Source: an uncultured Selenomonadales bacterium
GTDB lineage: Bacteria > Bacillota > Negativicutes > Selenomonadales > Selenomonadaceae
NCBI GenBank assembly: GCA_937877655.1
Contig: CALFJC010000027.1
Coordinates: 1 to 12,428 of the forward strand
Length of the DNA: 12,428 nucleotides
Reading direction: 5' to 3'
In this document: positions 1-6,254 of the stretch, one piece after another
Layout: every line of letters begins with the position of its first letter
How positions within the stretch are numbered: the stretch's first letter is position 1
Position numbers and translations under genes: made by a program
Notes under the pieces: model-generated
The model's input: the letters and a program-made list of their open reading frames with translations, nothing else
What the model was told of the DNA's origin: nothing
Databases searched by the model: none

Positions 1-13
1 CCCTTTTCTTTTG

Positions 14-49
14 CAAACTTTTCTTTTGGGGCGGCAAAAGAAAAGTTTG
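14..49. repeat. 15-bp perfect inverted repeat downstream of polC
   Basis: Positions 14-28 pair perfectly with 35-49 around a 6-nt G/C loop. The unit CTTTTCTTTTG occurs directly at 3-13 and 18-28 and inverted at 35-45, so three copies lie in the first 45 bases. Neither strand has a T-run after the stem, so it is not a standard intrinsic terminator. It looks like a dispersed intergenic palindrome, cut off at the window edge. The stretch from 50 to 113 shows no gene. Confidence 0.6.
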
Positions 50-113
50 TTCAATCTACAAAAAGAAATTTTGAAAGAATCGAAGTGACGAGACGCCGAG
101 ATGGTTTTGCGTT

Positions 114-136
114 CCCACTTTTTGGAAAAAAGGGGG
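114..136 (-). terminator. Possible weak 3' hairpin after polC
   Basis: Positions 114-123 pair with 127-136 (9 of 10 pairs, one mismatch) around a 3-nt loop. The hairpin starts four bases beyond the polC stop codon. There is no following U-tract on the minus strand, so it may stabilise the 3' end or act as a poor terminator rather than a classical one. Confidence 0.3.
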
Positions 137-139
137 CAA

Positions 140-3100
140 CTAAAACAGACTTATTTGATTAGTCTCCTGCAAATCGCGAAGGCAACCGTGTGTTTTGAGT
201 GCGGCGATAACGGTTTTGTTTAAACCTGCGCGGTTTTTCAAGTCATCAACCGAAGAAAATTTTCCGCCCTTGCGAGCCTCAATAATTCCGTTTGCCGCCG
301 CCGGACTCACGCCTTGAATCGAACTCAACGACATCAGCAGAGAATTTTTCTTGATAATAAAATCTTCCGCCGCCGACTCGTAAAGATTAACGCGCTCGAA
401 AGTAAAGCCGCGCAAAAAATATTCATAGACAACTTGATAATCTGCCAGCAAATCGCCTTCCTTAATGTCAAGCTTGCGTTCGTCCGACAAATCTTCCAGC
501 TCATCCAACTTGCGCTTAACATATTGTTGCCCCTTGATAATTTCATTGGCGTCAAATTCGGTTATGCGCTTTGAAAAATACGCCGCGTAATAAGCCAGCG
601 GATAATGAACTTTGCAATAGGCAATTCGATAAGCCATCATGACATAAGCGGTTGCGTGCGCTCGCGGGAAAAGATATTTTATTTTTTGACAAGAATCAAT
701 GTACCATTCGGGAACTTCATGAGATTTTAAATCTTCAACGTCCTCCGCTTTAATGCCCTTGCCTTTGCGGACGCTCTCCATTGTCTTAAAAGATTTCAGC
801 GCGTCAACGCCGTGATGAATCAGATACATCATAATATCATCGCGGGCAGAAATTGCGTTTTTCAAAGTGCAAGTACCTTGTCGAATTAAATCCTGCGCGT
901 TGCCGAGCCAAACGTCCGTGCCGTGAGAAAAGCCCGAAATTCTTACAAGGTCGCTGAAACAATCGGGCTTGGTATCGTCAATCATCGTTCGCGTGAAACT
1001 CGTTCTGAATTCCGGCAAGCCGTATGTCCCCGACTTCGTTCCGATTTGTTGAGGCGTCAAACCAAGTGCACTTGTCGAATTGAATAAACTCAATGTCGGT
1101 TTGTCGTCAAGCGGAATTGTTTTCGGATCTCTGTGCGTCAAATTTTCCAACATGCGAATCATCGTCGGATCAACATGCCCCAAAATATCGAGCTTGACGA
1201 GCCGCGAGCTGATTGAATGATAATCGAAATGCGTTGTGGTAGTGGCGGCGTCTTTGTTGTCGGCGGGATATTGAATCGGCGTAAAATAATGAATGTCCAT
1301 ATCACGCGGCACAACCATAATTCCCGCAGGATGTTGCCCGGTCGTGCGCTTGACGCCTTGACAACCCGCCGCGATTTTCGCGATAAACGAGCCGTGTTTT
1401 TTCTGCCCGCGCTCCTCATAATATTTTTTAACCAAACCGAAAGAAGTTTTTTCCGCAACGGTTGAAATCGTCCCTGCGCGATAAACATTGTGCTTGCCGA
1501 AAAGAACTTCCGTGTATTTATGCGCCGTCGATTGATATTCGCCCGAAAAATTTAAATCAATGTCGGGAACTTTATCGCCGTCGAAGCCGAGAAAAACTGC
1601 AAAAGGAATGTCATGCCCGTCTTTAATCAGCGGATGCCCGCAGACGGGACATTTTTTATTTTCCAAATCGTAGCCGCAACCGACTTCGCCTTTGGTAAAA
1701 AATTTGCTGTAAAGACATTTAGGGCAACGATAATGCGGCGGCAGAGGATTTACTTCGGTAATTCCTATCAAAGTCGCAACAAAAGACGAGCCGACACTTC
1801 CACGCGAGCCGACAAGATAGCCGTCGTCATTTGATTTTTTCACGAGCCTTTGAGCGATTAAATAAAGTCCCGCGAAACCGTGCCCGATAATCGGTTTAAG
1901 TTCCTGTTCAAGCCGCGCCTCAACCAACGGCGGCAAATTTTTTCCGTAAAGCTGTCGCGCTTTTCTGTAGGAAGTTTCGCGAATTTCTTCTTCCGCGCCC
2001 GCCACTTGCGGCGAATAAAGTCCGTCGGGTATCGGCTTCAAAAATTCTATCGAGTCTGCAATTTTATTCGGGTTTGTGACAATCGCTTCATAAGCCGTTG
2101 CCTCGTCCAGATAATTAAACTCCGCGAACATTTCTTCCGTTGTGCGAAGATAAAGCGGCGGCTGAAGGTCGGCATCTTGATAACCTTTGCTGTGCATTAA
2201 AACTGCGCGGCAAATTTTATCTTCGGGATTGAGAAAATGGGCGTCGGTGGTTGCGACAAGCGGCTTGTTCAATTTTTTTGCAAGCGCGGCGACTTTGAGA
2301 TTAATATTTATCAAATCTTCATCGGTCGTCACGTCGGGGAATTCTTCACTGCGAACAAGAAAATCATTGTTATGAATCGGCTGAATCTCCAAGTAGTCAT
2401 AGAAATTTGCTATCTCTTCAATCTCGGCGTCCGATTTGCCCGCGACGATTGCGCGAATCAATTCGCCCGCCTCGCAAGCCGAACCCAAAATCAAACCTTC
2501 GCGCAGTTCACTTAAAAGATTTTTCGGAATGCGCGGGCGATAATACATGTACTTAATCTGGCTGACAGAAATTAATTTGTAAAGGTTTGCAAGCCCGACT
2601 TTGTTTTTGGCGAGAATGATAATGTGATTAGCAAATTTCTGTTTGAAATCTTCGCCGACAAGATAACCTTCCATGCCGTAAATGACTTTGATTTTTTTTC
2701 CTTGCTTGGCGAGTTTTTCGGCAGTCTGCGCGGCGTTCGGAAAAGCTTGAATGACTCCGTGATCCGTGACGGCAACGGCTTTCCAATTCCAATCGGCGGC
2801 AGTCTTGATTAATTTTTCGACGGGAATGACGGCATCCATCGCGCTCATTTGTGTATGAACATGAAGTTCAACGCGCTTGACTTCGGCTTTGTCTTCGCGA
2901 ACGGAATTTTTCTCCAAAATTTCAAGGGCGTTGATAAAAAGTACAATTTCTTTGGAGTAATCATCATATTTCGGCGTGGCGGAAATTTTAACGAGAGTTC
3001 CCGCCTTAAGCATGTCGGCGAAAGGTTGCGCGTCGGCTTTTTTATCGTCCTTGAAAAATTTTTTACAGCAAATGCCGTCGGTGTCGTCGGTGACGCAAAA

Positions 3101-3604
3101 ACTTACGCCGATTGTGCCGTTTCTGAACTCGCGAAGTTTTACGCCGTTCATATCGCCTTCGCCGACTTCGCCTTGAATCACGATTGCAACGTTTTCTTCG
3201 CGAATGTCTTTTATCTTCGTGACTTCGCCCGAAATTTTTTTGCCGTTAATTTTTTTGGCGGGCGGAGCAGTTTTGTTGACGGGCTCCGATTTTTTCCGCG
3301 CAGATTTATTTTCGGGAGAAATTTTTTCGGGAGATTTTTTTTCTTTCGGAATGACTTCGCAACCGGCAATGAATTCGCTTTCGATTTTAACGTCGGCACC
3401 GTAGCGATTATGCAAAAAATCTTCGGCGGCTCGCAAAATTTGTTTGTCGAAATTTTTGTCTGTGACGATTTTTATTTCCCAAAAATTAATTTCGGGCGTG
3501 ATGAAAACATTTTCCAAAGTACAACCGTCGAAATTTAAATTTGCCTCCGCAAAAACTCGGAAGAAATTTTGCGAATCATCAAATTTGAGTCTGTATTTAT
3601 CCAA
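140..3604 (-). CDS. polC: DNA polymerase III alpha subunit, PolC type, lacking the exonuclease domain
   Basis: Replicative DNA polymerase of low-GC Gram-positive lineages, acting in the cytoplasmic replisome. Domains in order (1154-residue numbering): short N-terminal domain 1-85; Lys/Ser/Pro-rich linker about 86-118; OB fold about 120-230; PHP domain from 246; polymerase core with catalytic Asp681 and Asp683 (PDIDLNFSGEY) and Asp806 (KLDILGH); zinc knuckle Cys627/630/652/655; helix-hairpin-helix about 1094-1136; and a C-terminal clamp-binding QISLF. Expected PHP ligands are present: His248, His250, Asp257, His282, Glu312, His327, Cys377, Asp454 and His456. Only 14 residues separate Glu312 from His327, where B. 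subtilis PolC carries a DEDD exonuclease of about 170 residues. The family usually has about 1430 residues. The start is TTG at 3604, because the strong SD GGAGGTGA lies inside a longer reading frame that begins with TTG at 3625. The C-terminal half aligns closely with PolC from memory of B. subtilis, so identity is secure. Confidence 0.97.
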   Translation of the reverse strand: MDKYRLKFDDSQNFFRVFAEANLNFDGCTLENVFITPEINFWEIKIVTDKNFDKQILRAAEDFLHNRYGADVKIESEFIAGCEVIPKEKKSPEKISPENKSARKKSEPVNKTAPPAKKINGKKISGEVTKIKDIREENVAIVIQGEVGEGDMNGVKLREFRNGTIGVSFCVTDDTDGICCKKFFKDDKKADAQPFADMLKAGTLVKISATPKYDDYSKEIVLFINALEILEKNSVREDKAEVKRVELHVHTQMSAMDAVIPVEKLIKTAADWNWKAVAVTDHGVIQAFPNAAQTAEKLAKQGKKIKVIYGMEGYLVGEDFKQKFANHIIILAKNKVGLANLYKLISVSQIKYMYYRPRIPKNLLSELREGLILGSACEAGELIRAIVAGKSDAEIEEIANFYDYLEIQPIHNNDFLVRSEEFPDVTTDEDLININLKVAALAKKLNKPLVATTDAHFLNPEDKICRAVLMHSKGYQDADLQPPLYLRTTEEMFAEFNYLDEATAYEAIVTNPNKIADSIEFLKPIPDGLYSPQVAGAEEEIRETSYRKARQLYGKNLPPLVEARLEQELKPIIGHGFAGLYLIAQRLVKKSNDDGYLVGSRGSVGSSFVATLIGITEVNPLPPHYRCPKCLYSKFFTKGEVGCGYDLENKKCPVCGHPLIKDGHDIPFAVFLGFDGDKVPDIDLNFSGEYQSTAHKYTEVLFGKHNVYRAGTISTVAEKTSFGLVKKYYEERGQKKHGSFIAKIAAGCQGVKRTTGQHPAGIMVVPRDMDIHYFTPIQYPADNKDAATTTTHFDYHSISSRLVKLDILGHVDPTMIRMLENLTHRDPKTIPLDDKPTLSLFNSTSALGLTPQQIGTKSGTYGLPEFRTSFTRTMIDDTKPDCFSDLVRISGFSHGTDVWLGNAQDLIRQGTCTLKNAISARDDIMMYLIHHGVDALKSFKTMESVRKGKGIKAEDVEDLKSHEVPEWYIDSCQKIKYLFPRAHATAYVMMAYRIAYCKVHYPLAYYAAYFSKRITEFDANEIIKGQQYVKRKLDELEDLSDERKLDIKEGDLLADYQVVYEYFLRGFTFERVNLYESAAEDFIIKKNSLLMSLSSIQGVSPAAANGIIEARKGGKFSSVDDLKNRAGLNKTVIAALKTHGCLRDLQETNQISLF

Positions 3605-3608
3605 AGCG

Positions 3609-3616
3609 TCACCTCC
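3609..3616 (-). promoter_or_regulatory. Ribosome binding site that fixes the polC TTG start
   Basis: The minus strand reads GGAGGTGA here, with GGAGG 7 nt upstream of TTG at 3604-3602. The upstream in-frame TTG at 3625 would place this SD inside the gene and has no SD of its own. I therefore take the shorter protein, removing seven residues. Confidence 0.85.
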
Positions 3617-3617
3617 G

Positions 3618-3704
3618 AAAAGCAATTAGAAATGAATAATGAGTAATGAGCAATTAAAGACGAAATCATTACTCATTACTCATTGCAAATTACTAATTGC
3701 TTTT
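3618..3704. repeat. 87-bp palindromic element made of heptamer repeats
   Basis: Perfect 12-bp terminal inverted repeats, AAAAGCAATTAG at 3618-3629 and CTAATTGCTTTT at 3693-3704, enclose an inner near-perfect inverted repeat (3632-3650 with 3666-3684, 18 of 19). Each arm is a run of 7-bp units: AATGAAT, AATGAGT, AATGAGC on the left and CATTACT, CATTACT, CATTGCA, AATTACT on the right. The element fills the whole gap between the ACT stop codon and the polC SD. In the polC mRNA it would fold into a long hairpin one base before the SD. It resembles a MITE-like or short-tandem-repeat intergenic element, with no coding content. Confidence 0.8.
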
Positions 3705-4129
3705 CACACTGCCGAAATTTCTTCTTGCGTCAAAGATTTCAAACCTTTGCTGTTGAGAAGGGCTTCAGCTTTTTTGGTGTCGTTGACGCGGAAAATCATG
3801 TAAGCGCGAGTTTTGCCCGCGAAGGCGTACATGTATTCGATATTGACGTTCGCCGCGCTGAAATTTTCCAAAAGATTGTTGAGGTCGCCCGCCTTATCTT
3901 CAATGGCATAAGCCAAAACGGGCGTAAGAGTTGCGACAAAATTATTTTCCTTGAGAACGTTGGTTGCCTCGAAAACGTCATTAACCAACATGCGCACAAT
4001 TCCGAACTCGCTGGTTTCGGCAAGGCTCAAGGCGCGGATATTAACTTTATTCGCCGCGAGAACTTCAGTCAATTTGTTCAGCGTGCCGGGCTTATTTTCA
4101 AGGAAAACCGAAACTTGATTGACGCTCAT
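3704..4129 (-). CDS. Tandem ACT-domain protein
   Basis: A 141-residue cytoplasmic protein made of two ACT-type regulatory domains, roughly residues 1-68 and 69-141. The first has the typical opening QVSVFLENKPGTLNKL, where Pro-Gly-Thr-Leu forms the ligand-side loop. The second begins around VLAYAIEDKAGDLNNLL. ACT domains bind amino acids. Small stand-alone tandem ACT proteins are commonly found beside phenylacetate-CoA ligase genes, which fits this position directly after paaK. I infer that it senses an aromatic amino acid or affects the ligase or IorAB, but no DNA-binding or catalytic domain is visible. The start is ATG with AAAGGAG 7 nt upstream. Heptamer-repeat palindromes flank the gene on both sides. 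Confidence 0.9.
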   Translation of the reverse strand: MSVNQVSVFLENKPGTLNKLTEVLAANKVNIRALSLAETSEFGIVRMLVNDVFEATNVLKENNFVATLTPVLAYAIEDKAGDLNNLLENFSAANVNIEYMYAFAGKTRAYMIFRVNDTKKAEALLNSKGLKSLTQEEISAV

Positions 4130-4150
4130 TTTTTATGCTCCTTTCCGGTT

Positions 4151-4231
4151 GATAGCTGATAGGTTATAGGTTATAGGTTTTAGGTTTTAGGTTTTCCTAT
4201 CAACTATAAGCTATCCCCTATAACCTAAATT
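4151..4231. repeat. Heptamer tandem-repeat element between paaK and the ACT gene
   Basis: Five consecutive 7-bp units run from 4161 to 4195 (AGGTTAT twice, AGGTTTT three times), preceded by the variant AGCTGAT. From 4197 to 4231 follow CTATCAA, CTATAAG, CTATCCC, CTATAAC and CTAAATT, which approximate the reverse complement. The last unit runs into the stop codon and end of paaK. The two halves can form an imperfect long hairpin, also with GATAGCT at 4151-4157 against AGCTATC at 4209-4215. It has the same design as the element at 3618-3704 but a different unit sequence. Confidence 0.75.
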
Positions 4232-5526
4232 TTTCTGGTGTCGATGACGCGGACGGCTTTACCTTCACTGCGCGTTATCGTCTTCGGCGCGACAAGCGTA
4301 ACTTTCGCCTTAATGCCGAGCATCGAGCGCAAACCGTCTTCCAAAACTTTTCTGCGCGCTTGAACTTCGCCGACGTTATCGGTGAACATGTCGGGCGTCA
4401 TCTCAACTTTGACTTCAAAAGTATCCGTGTTGTTGACGCGCCCGACGATAATTTGATAATTCGCCGCGTAGCCGTTATTCATCAAAACTGTTTCAATTTG
4501 GCTTGGGAAAACGTTGACGCCGCGAATAATCAGCATGTCGTCCGAACGTCCTTTGGGCTTCGTCATGCGAACATGAGTTCTGCCACACGAACATTTTTCT
4601 CTTGTCAAAGTGCAAATGTCGCGAGTGCGATAGCGAATCAGCGGAAAAGCTTTTTTGTCAAGCGTCGTGAAAACCAATTCGCCCTGCGTGCCTTCGGGTA
4701 AAACTTCGCCCGTTTCGGGGTCGATAATCTCGGCGATAAAATGATCTTCTTGAATGTGCATTCCTTTTTGCTCGGAGCATTCAAAGGCGACGCCGGGACC
4801 GGAAATTTCTGTCAAGCCGTAAATGTCATAAGCTTTGATGCCGAGAGTTTTTTCAATGTCGCGGCGCATTTCTTCCGACCAAGCTTCCGCGCCGAAAATT
4901 CCCGCCTTCAACGGAATGTCTTCAGGCTTGTAACCCATTTCTTTAAGCGTCTCGCCGATATAAGCCGCATAGCTCGGAGTGCAACAAAGAATCGTCGCCT
5001 GCAAATCCATAATGAACATAATTTGCCGCTCGGTATTGCCGGAGCTCGTCGGGATTGTAAGGCAACCGACTTTGTGACTTCCGCCGTCGAGACCGGGACC
5101 GCCCGTGAAAAGTCCGTAACCGTATGAAACTTGGCAAACATCATCTTTTGTGCCGCCCGCCGCCACAATCGCCCGCGCAGTACAATCTTCCCAAATATCA
5201 ATGTCGCCCTGCGTGTAAAAAGCGACAACGCGTTTGCCCGTCGTGCCCGAAGTCGATTGAATACGAACACAATCTTTCCGCGGAACCGCCAGCAAGCCGT
5301 AAGGATAAGCCGCCTTTAAATCCGCCTTCGACAGGAACGGGAGCTTGTGCAAATCAGCCGTCGATTTAATGTCGTCGGGCGTGACGCCGTGCTCTTCCAT
5401 TTTTTTGCGATAGTAAGGAACATTTTCCCAAACGTAACGAACTTGCTTCGGGAGCAACTCGTCTTGCAACGCTTTTATTTTTTCAATCGGCGCGCATTCA
5501 ATTTCCTCTTGAAAATAATTTCCCAT
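4225..5526 (-). CDS. paaK: Phenylacetate-CoA ligase (AMP-forming)
   Basis: A 433-residue cytoplasmic adenylate-forming enzyme that joins phenylacetate (or indoleacetate or another aryl-acetate) to CoA using ATP, via an acyl-adenylate. Visible motifs: phosphate loop STSGTTGK at 91-98; TPSYAAY at 183-189; YGLTEISGPG at 236-245; the adenylate-binding YRTRDI at 299-304; hinge GRSDDMLIIRGVNVFPSQIE at 326-345; and the C-terminal catalytic Lys423 in ITRSEGKAVRVID. Length matches the family (about 430). It starts at ATG with GAGG 8 nt upstream. It sits behind iorAB, whose product is aryl-acetyl-CoA. In such anaerobes the enzyme may run toward ATP formation or simply reactivate the free acid, and direction cannot be read from sequence. 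A terminator-like hairpin separates it from iorB. Confidence 0.95.
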   Translation of the reverse strand: MGNYFQEEIECAPIEKIKALQDELLPKQVRYVWENVPYYRKKMEEHGVTPDDIKSTADLHKLPFLSKADLKAAYPYGLLAVPRKDCVRIQSTSGTTGKRVVAFYTQGDIDIWEDCTARAIVAAGGTKDDVCQVSYGYGLFTGGPGLDGGSHKVGCLTIPTSSGNTERQIMFIMDLQATILCCTPSYAAYIGETLKEMGYKPEDIPLKAGIFGAEAWSEEMRRDIEKTLGIKAYDIYGLTEISGPGVAFECSEQKGMHIQEDHFIAEIIDPETGEVLPEGTQGELVFTTLDKKAFPLIRYRTRDICTLTREKCSCGRTHVRMTKPKGRSDDMLIIRGVNVFPSQIETVLMNNGYAANYQIIVGRVNNTDTFEVKVEMTPDMFTDNVGEVQARRKVLEDGLRSMLGIKAKVTLVAPKTITRSEGKAVRVIDTRKI

Positions 5527-5540
5527 TCAAACAACCTCTT

Positions 5541-5600
5541 TCAAAACTTACTGCAAAAAATTTTCTGCCGAAAAATTTTCGACGCTGATAAATTTTTCAT
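5541..5600 (-). other. Possible 19-codon leader frame in the paaK leader
   Basis: The minus strand has ATG at 5600-5598 and TGA at 5543-5541, encoding a basic peptide of 19 residues beginning MKNLSASKIF. The equivalent position ahead of iorA also begins with ATG and reads MKNLSPVKIF before running into the iorA gene in another frame. The only SD candidate, AGGA, is about 13 nt away, so translation is doubtful. The similarity may only reflect duplicated DNA. Confidence 0.2.
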
Positions 5601-5619
5601 TGCAAAAAAAAATCCTGCC
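5587..5619 (-). repeat. Leader repeat, copy ahead of paaK
   Basis: This 33-bp block matches 8018-8050 at 31 of 33 positions in the same orientation relative to its gene. On the minus strand it begins GGCAGGATTTTT and ends ATGAAAAATTTATC. A further A(n)T(n) stretch beginning CCG on the plus strand follows both copies toward the gene, but is offset by small indels. In this copy the GGCAGGA half is the 3' arm of a terminator-like hairpin. Confidence 0.7.
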
Positions 5620-5630
5620 TTCCGACAGGA
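5604..5630 (-). terminator. Intrinsic terminator or attenuator between iorB and paaK
   Basis: On the minus strand a 7-bp stem (TCCTGTC with GGCAGGA, one G-U pair) encloses a GGAA tetraloop and is followed by nine T residues. This is a textbook intrinsic terminator 43 bp past the iorB stop. It implies partial or conditional separation of iorAB from paaK-ACT. I see no clear promoter for paaK in the remaining leader. Confidence 0.75.
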
Positions 5631-5672
5631 GAAAAATTTGCCGCTCAAAAATTTTAAGTTTATCGCCGCACC

Positions 5673-6251
5673 TCAGTCCGAAAAATTCTTTCCGAGTTCA
5701 AATGCTTTTTGATTTATCGCCAAAAATTTCGGCGGGACATTTGCCTTAAGCGAATTTTGCCACGAAGTCTCCGATATATCGAAGTAATGCGACAGCCGTC
5801 CGAGCAAAACGATATTGACCGCTTTTTGACTGCCCGCTTCTCTTGCCAAAGTCAAACAATCCATCGCGTCGATTTTTATTCCCTTGTCGCGAATTTTTTC
5901 AATGAGATTTTCGGGATAAGTCGCCGCGCCCGTGATAACCGGCATCGGATCAATTTGTTGCGTGTTCGTGACGATTTGCCCGCCCGTTTTCAAATACGAC
6001 AGCCAACGCGCCGTCTCCAAAATTTCAAACGAAACAATAAAATCCGCCTCGCCTTTGTCCACAACGGGCGAATAAACTTTATCGCCGAAGCGGACATAAG
6101 TTATCACGGAGCCGCCGCGCTGACTCATGCCGTGCACTTCAGAAACTTTTACGTCAAAGCCTTCGTTCAAAAGCAAATGCCCCAAAATTTTACTCGCAAG
6201 CAAAGAGCCTTGCCCGCCGACGCCTACGATTATTATATTTTTTGTTTCCAC
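5673..6251 (-). CDS. iorB: Indolepyruvate:ferredoxin oxidoreductase, beta subunit
   Basis: A 192-residue subunit that, with IorA, forms the thiamine-diphosphate enzyme converting indolepyruvate, phenylpyruvate or hydroxyphenylpyruvate plus CoA to the aryl-acetyl-CoA, CO2 and reduced ferredoxin. The protein is the gamma-type domain of 2-oxoacid ferredoxin oxidoreductases. It opens with IIIVGVGGQG (residues 6-15), a Gly-rich nucleotide-fold loop, followed by VSEVHGMSQRGG, which is highly characteristic of the family. Length is typical. It starts at GTG at 6251, only 3 bp after the iorA stop, with GGGAGG 8 nt upstream inside the end of iorA, so the two are translationally coupled. No independent promoter is needed. 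Confidence 0.95.
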   Translation of the reverse strand: METKNIIIVGVGGQGSLLASKILGHLLLNEGFDVKVSEVHGMSQRGGSVITYVRFGDKVYSPVVDKGEADFIVSFEILETARWLSYLKTGGQIVTNTQQIDPMPVITGAATYPENLIEKIRDKGIKIDAMDCLTLAREAGSQKAVNIVLLGRLSHYFDISETSWQNSLKANVPPKFLAINQKAFELGKNFSD

Positions 6252-6254
6252 GAT

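Noticed and set aside
2849..3538. A 229-codon plus-strand frame opposite the N-terminal part of polC
   Set aside because: Its Phe/Asn/Arg-rich composition is typical of antisense shadows. It has no SD, and the opposing frame encodes the OB fold and start of the PHP domain.
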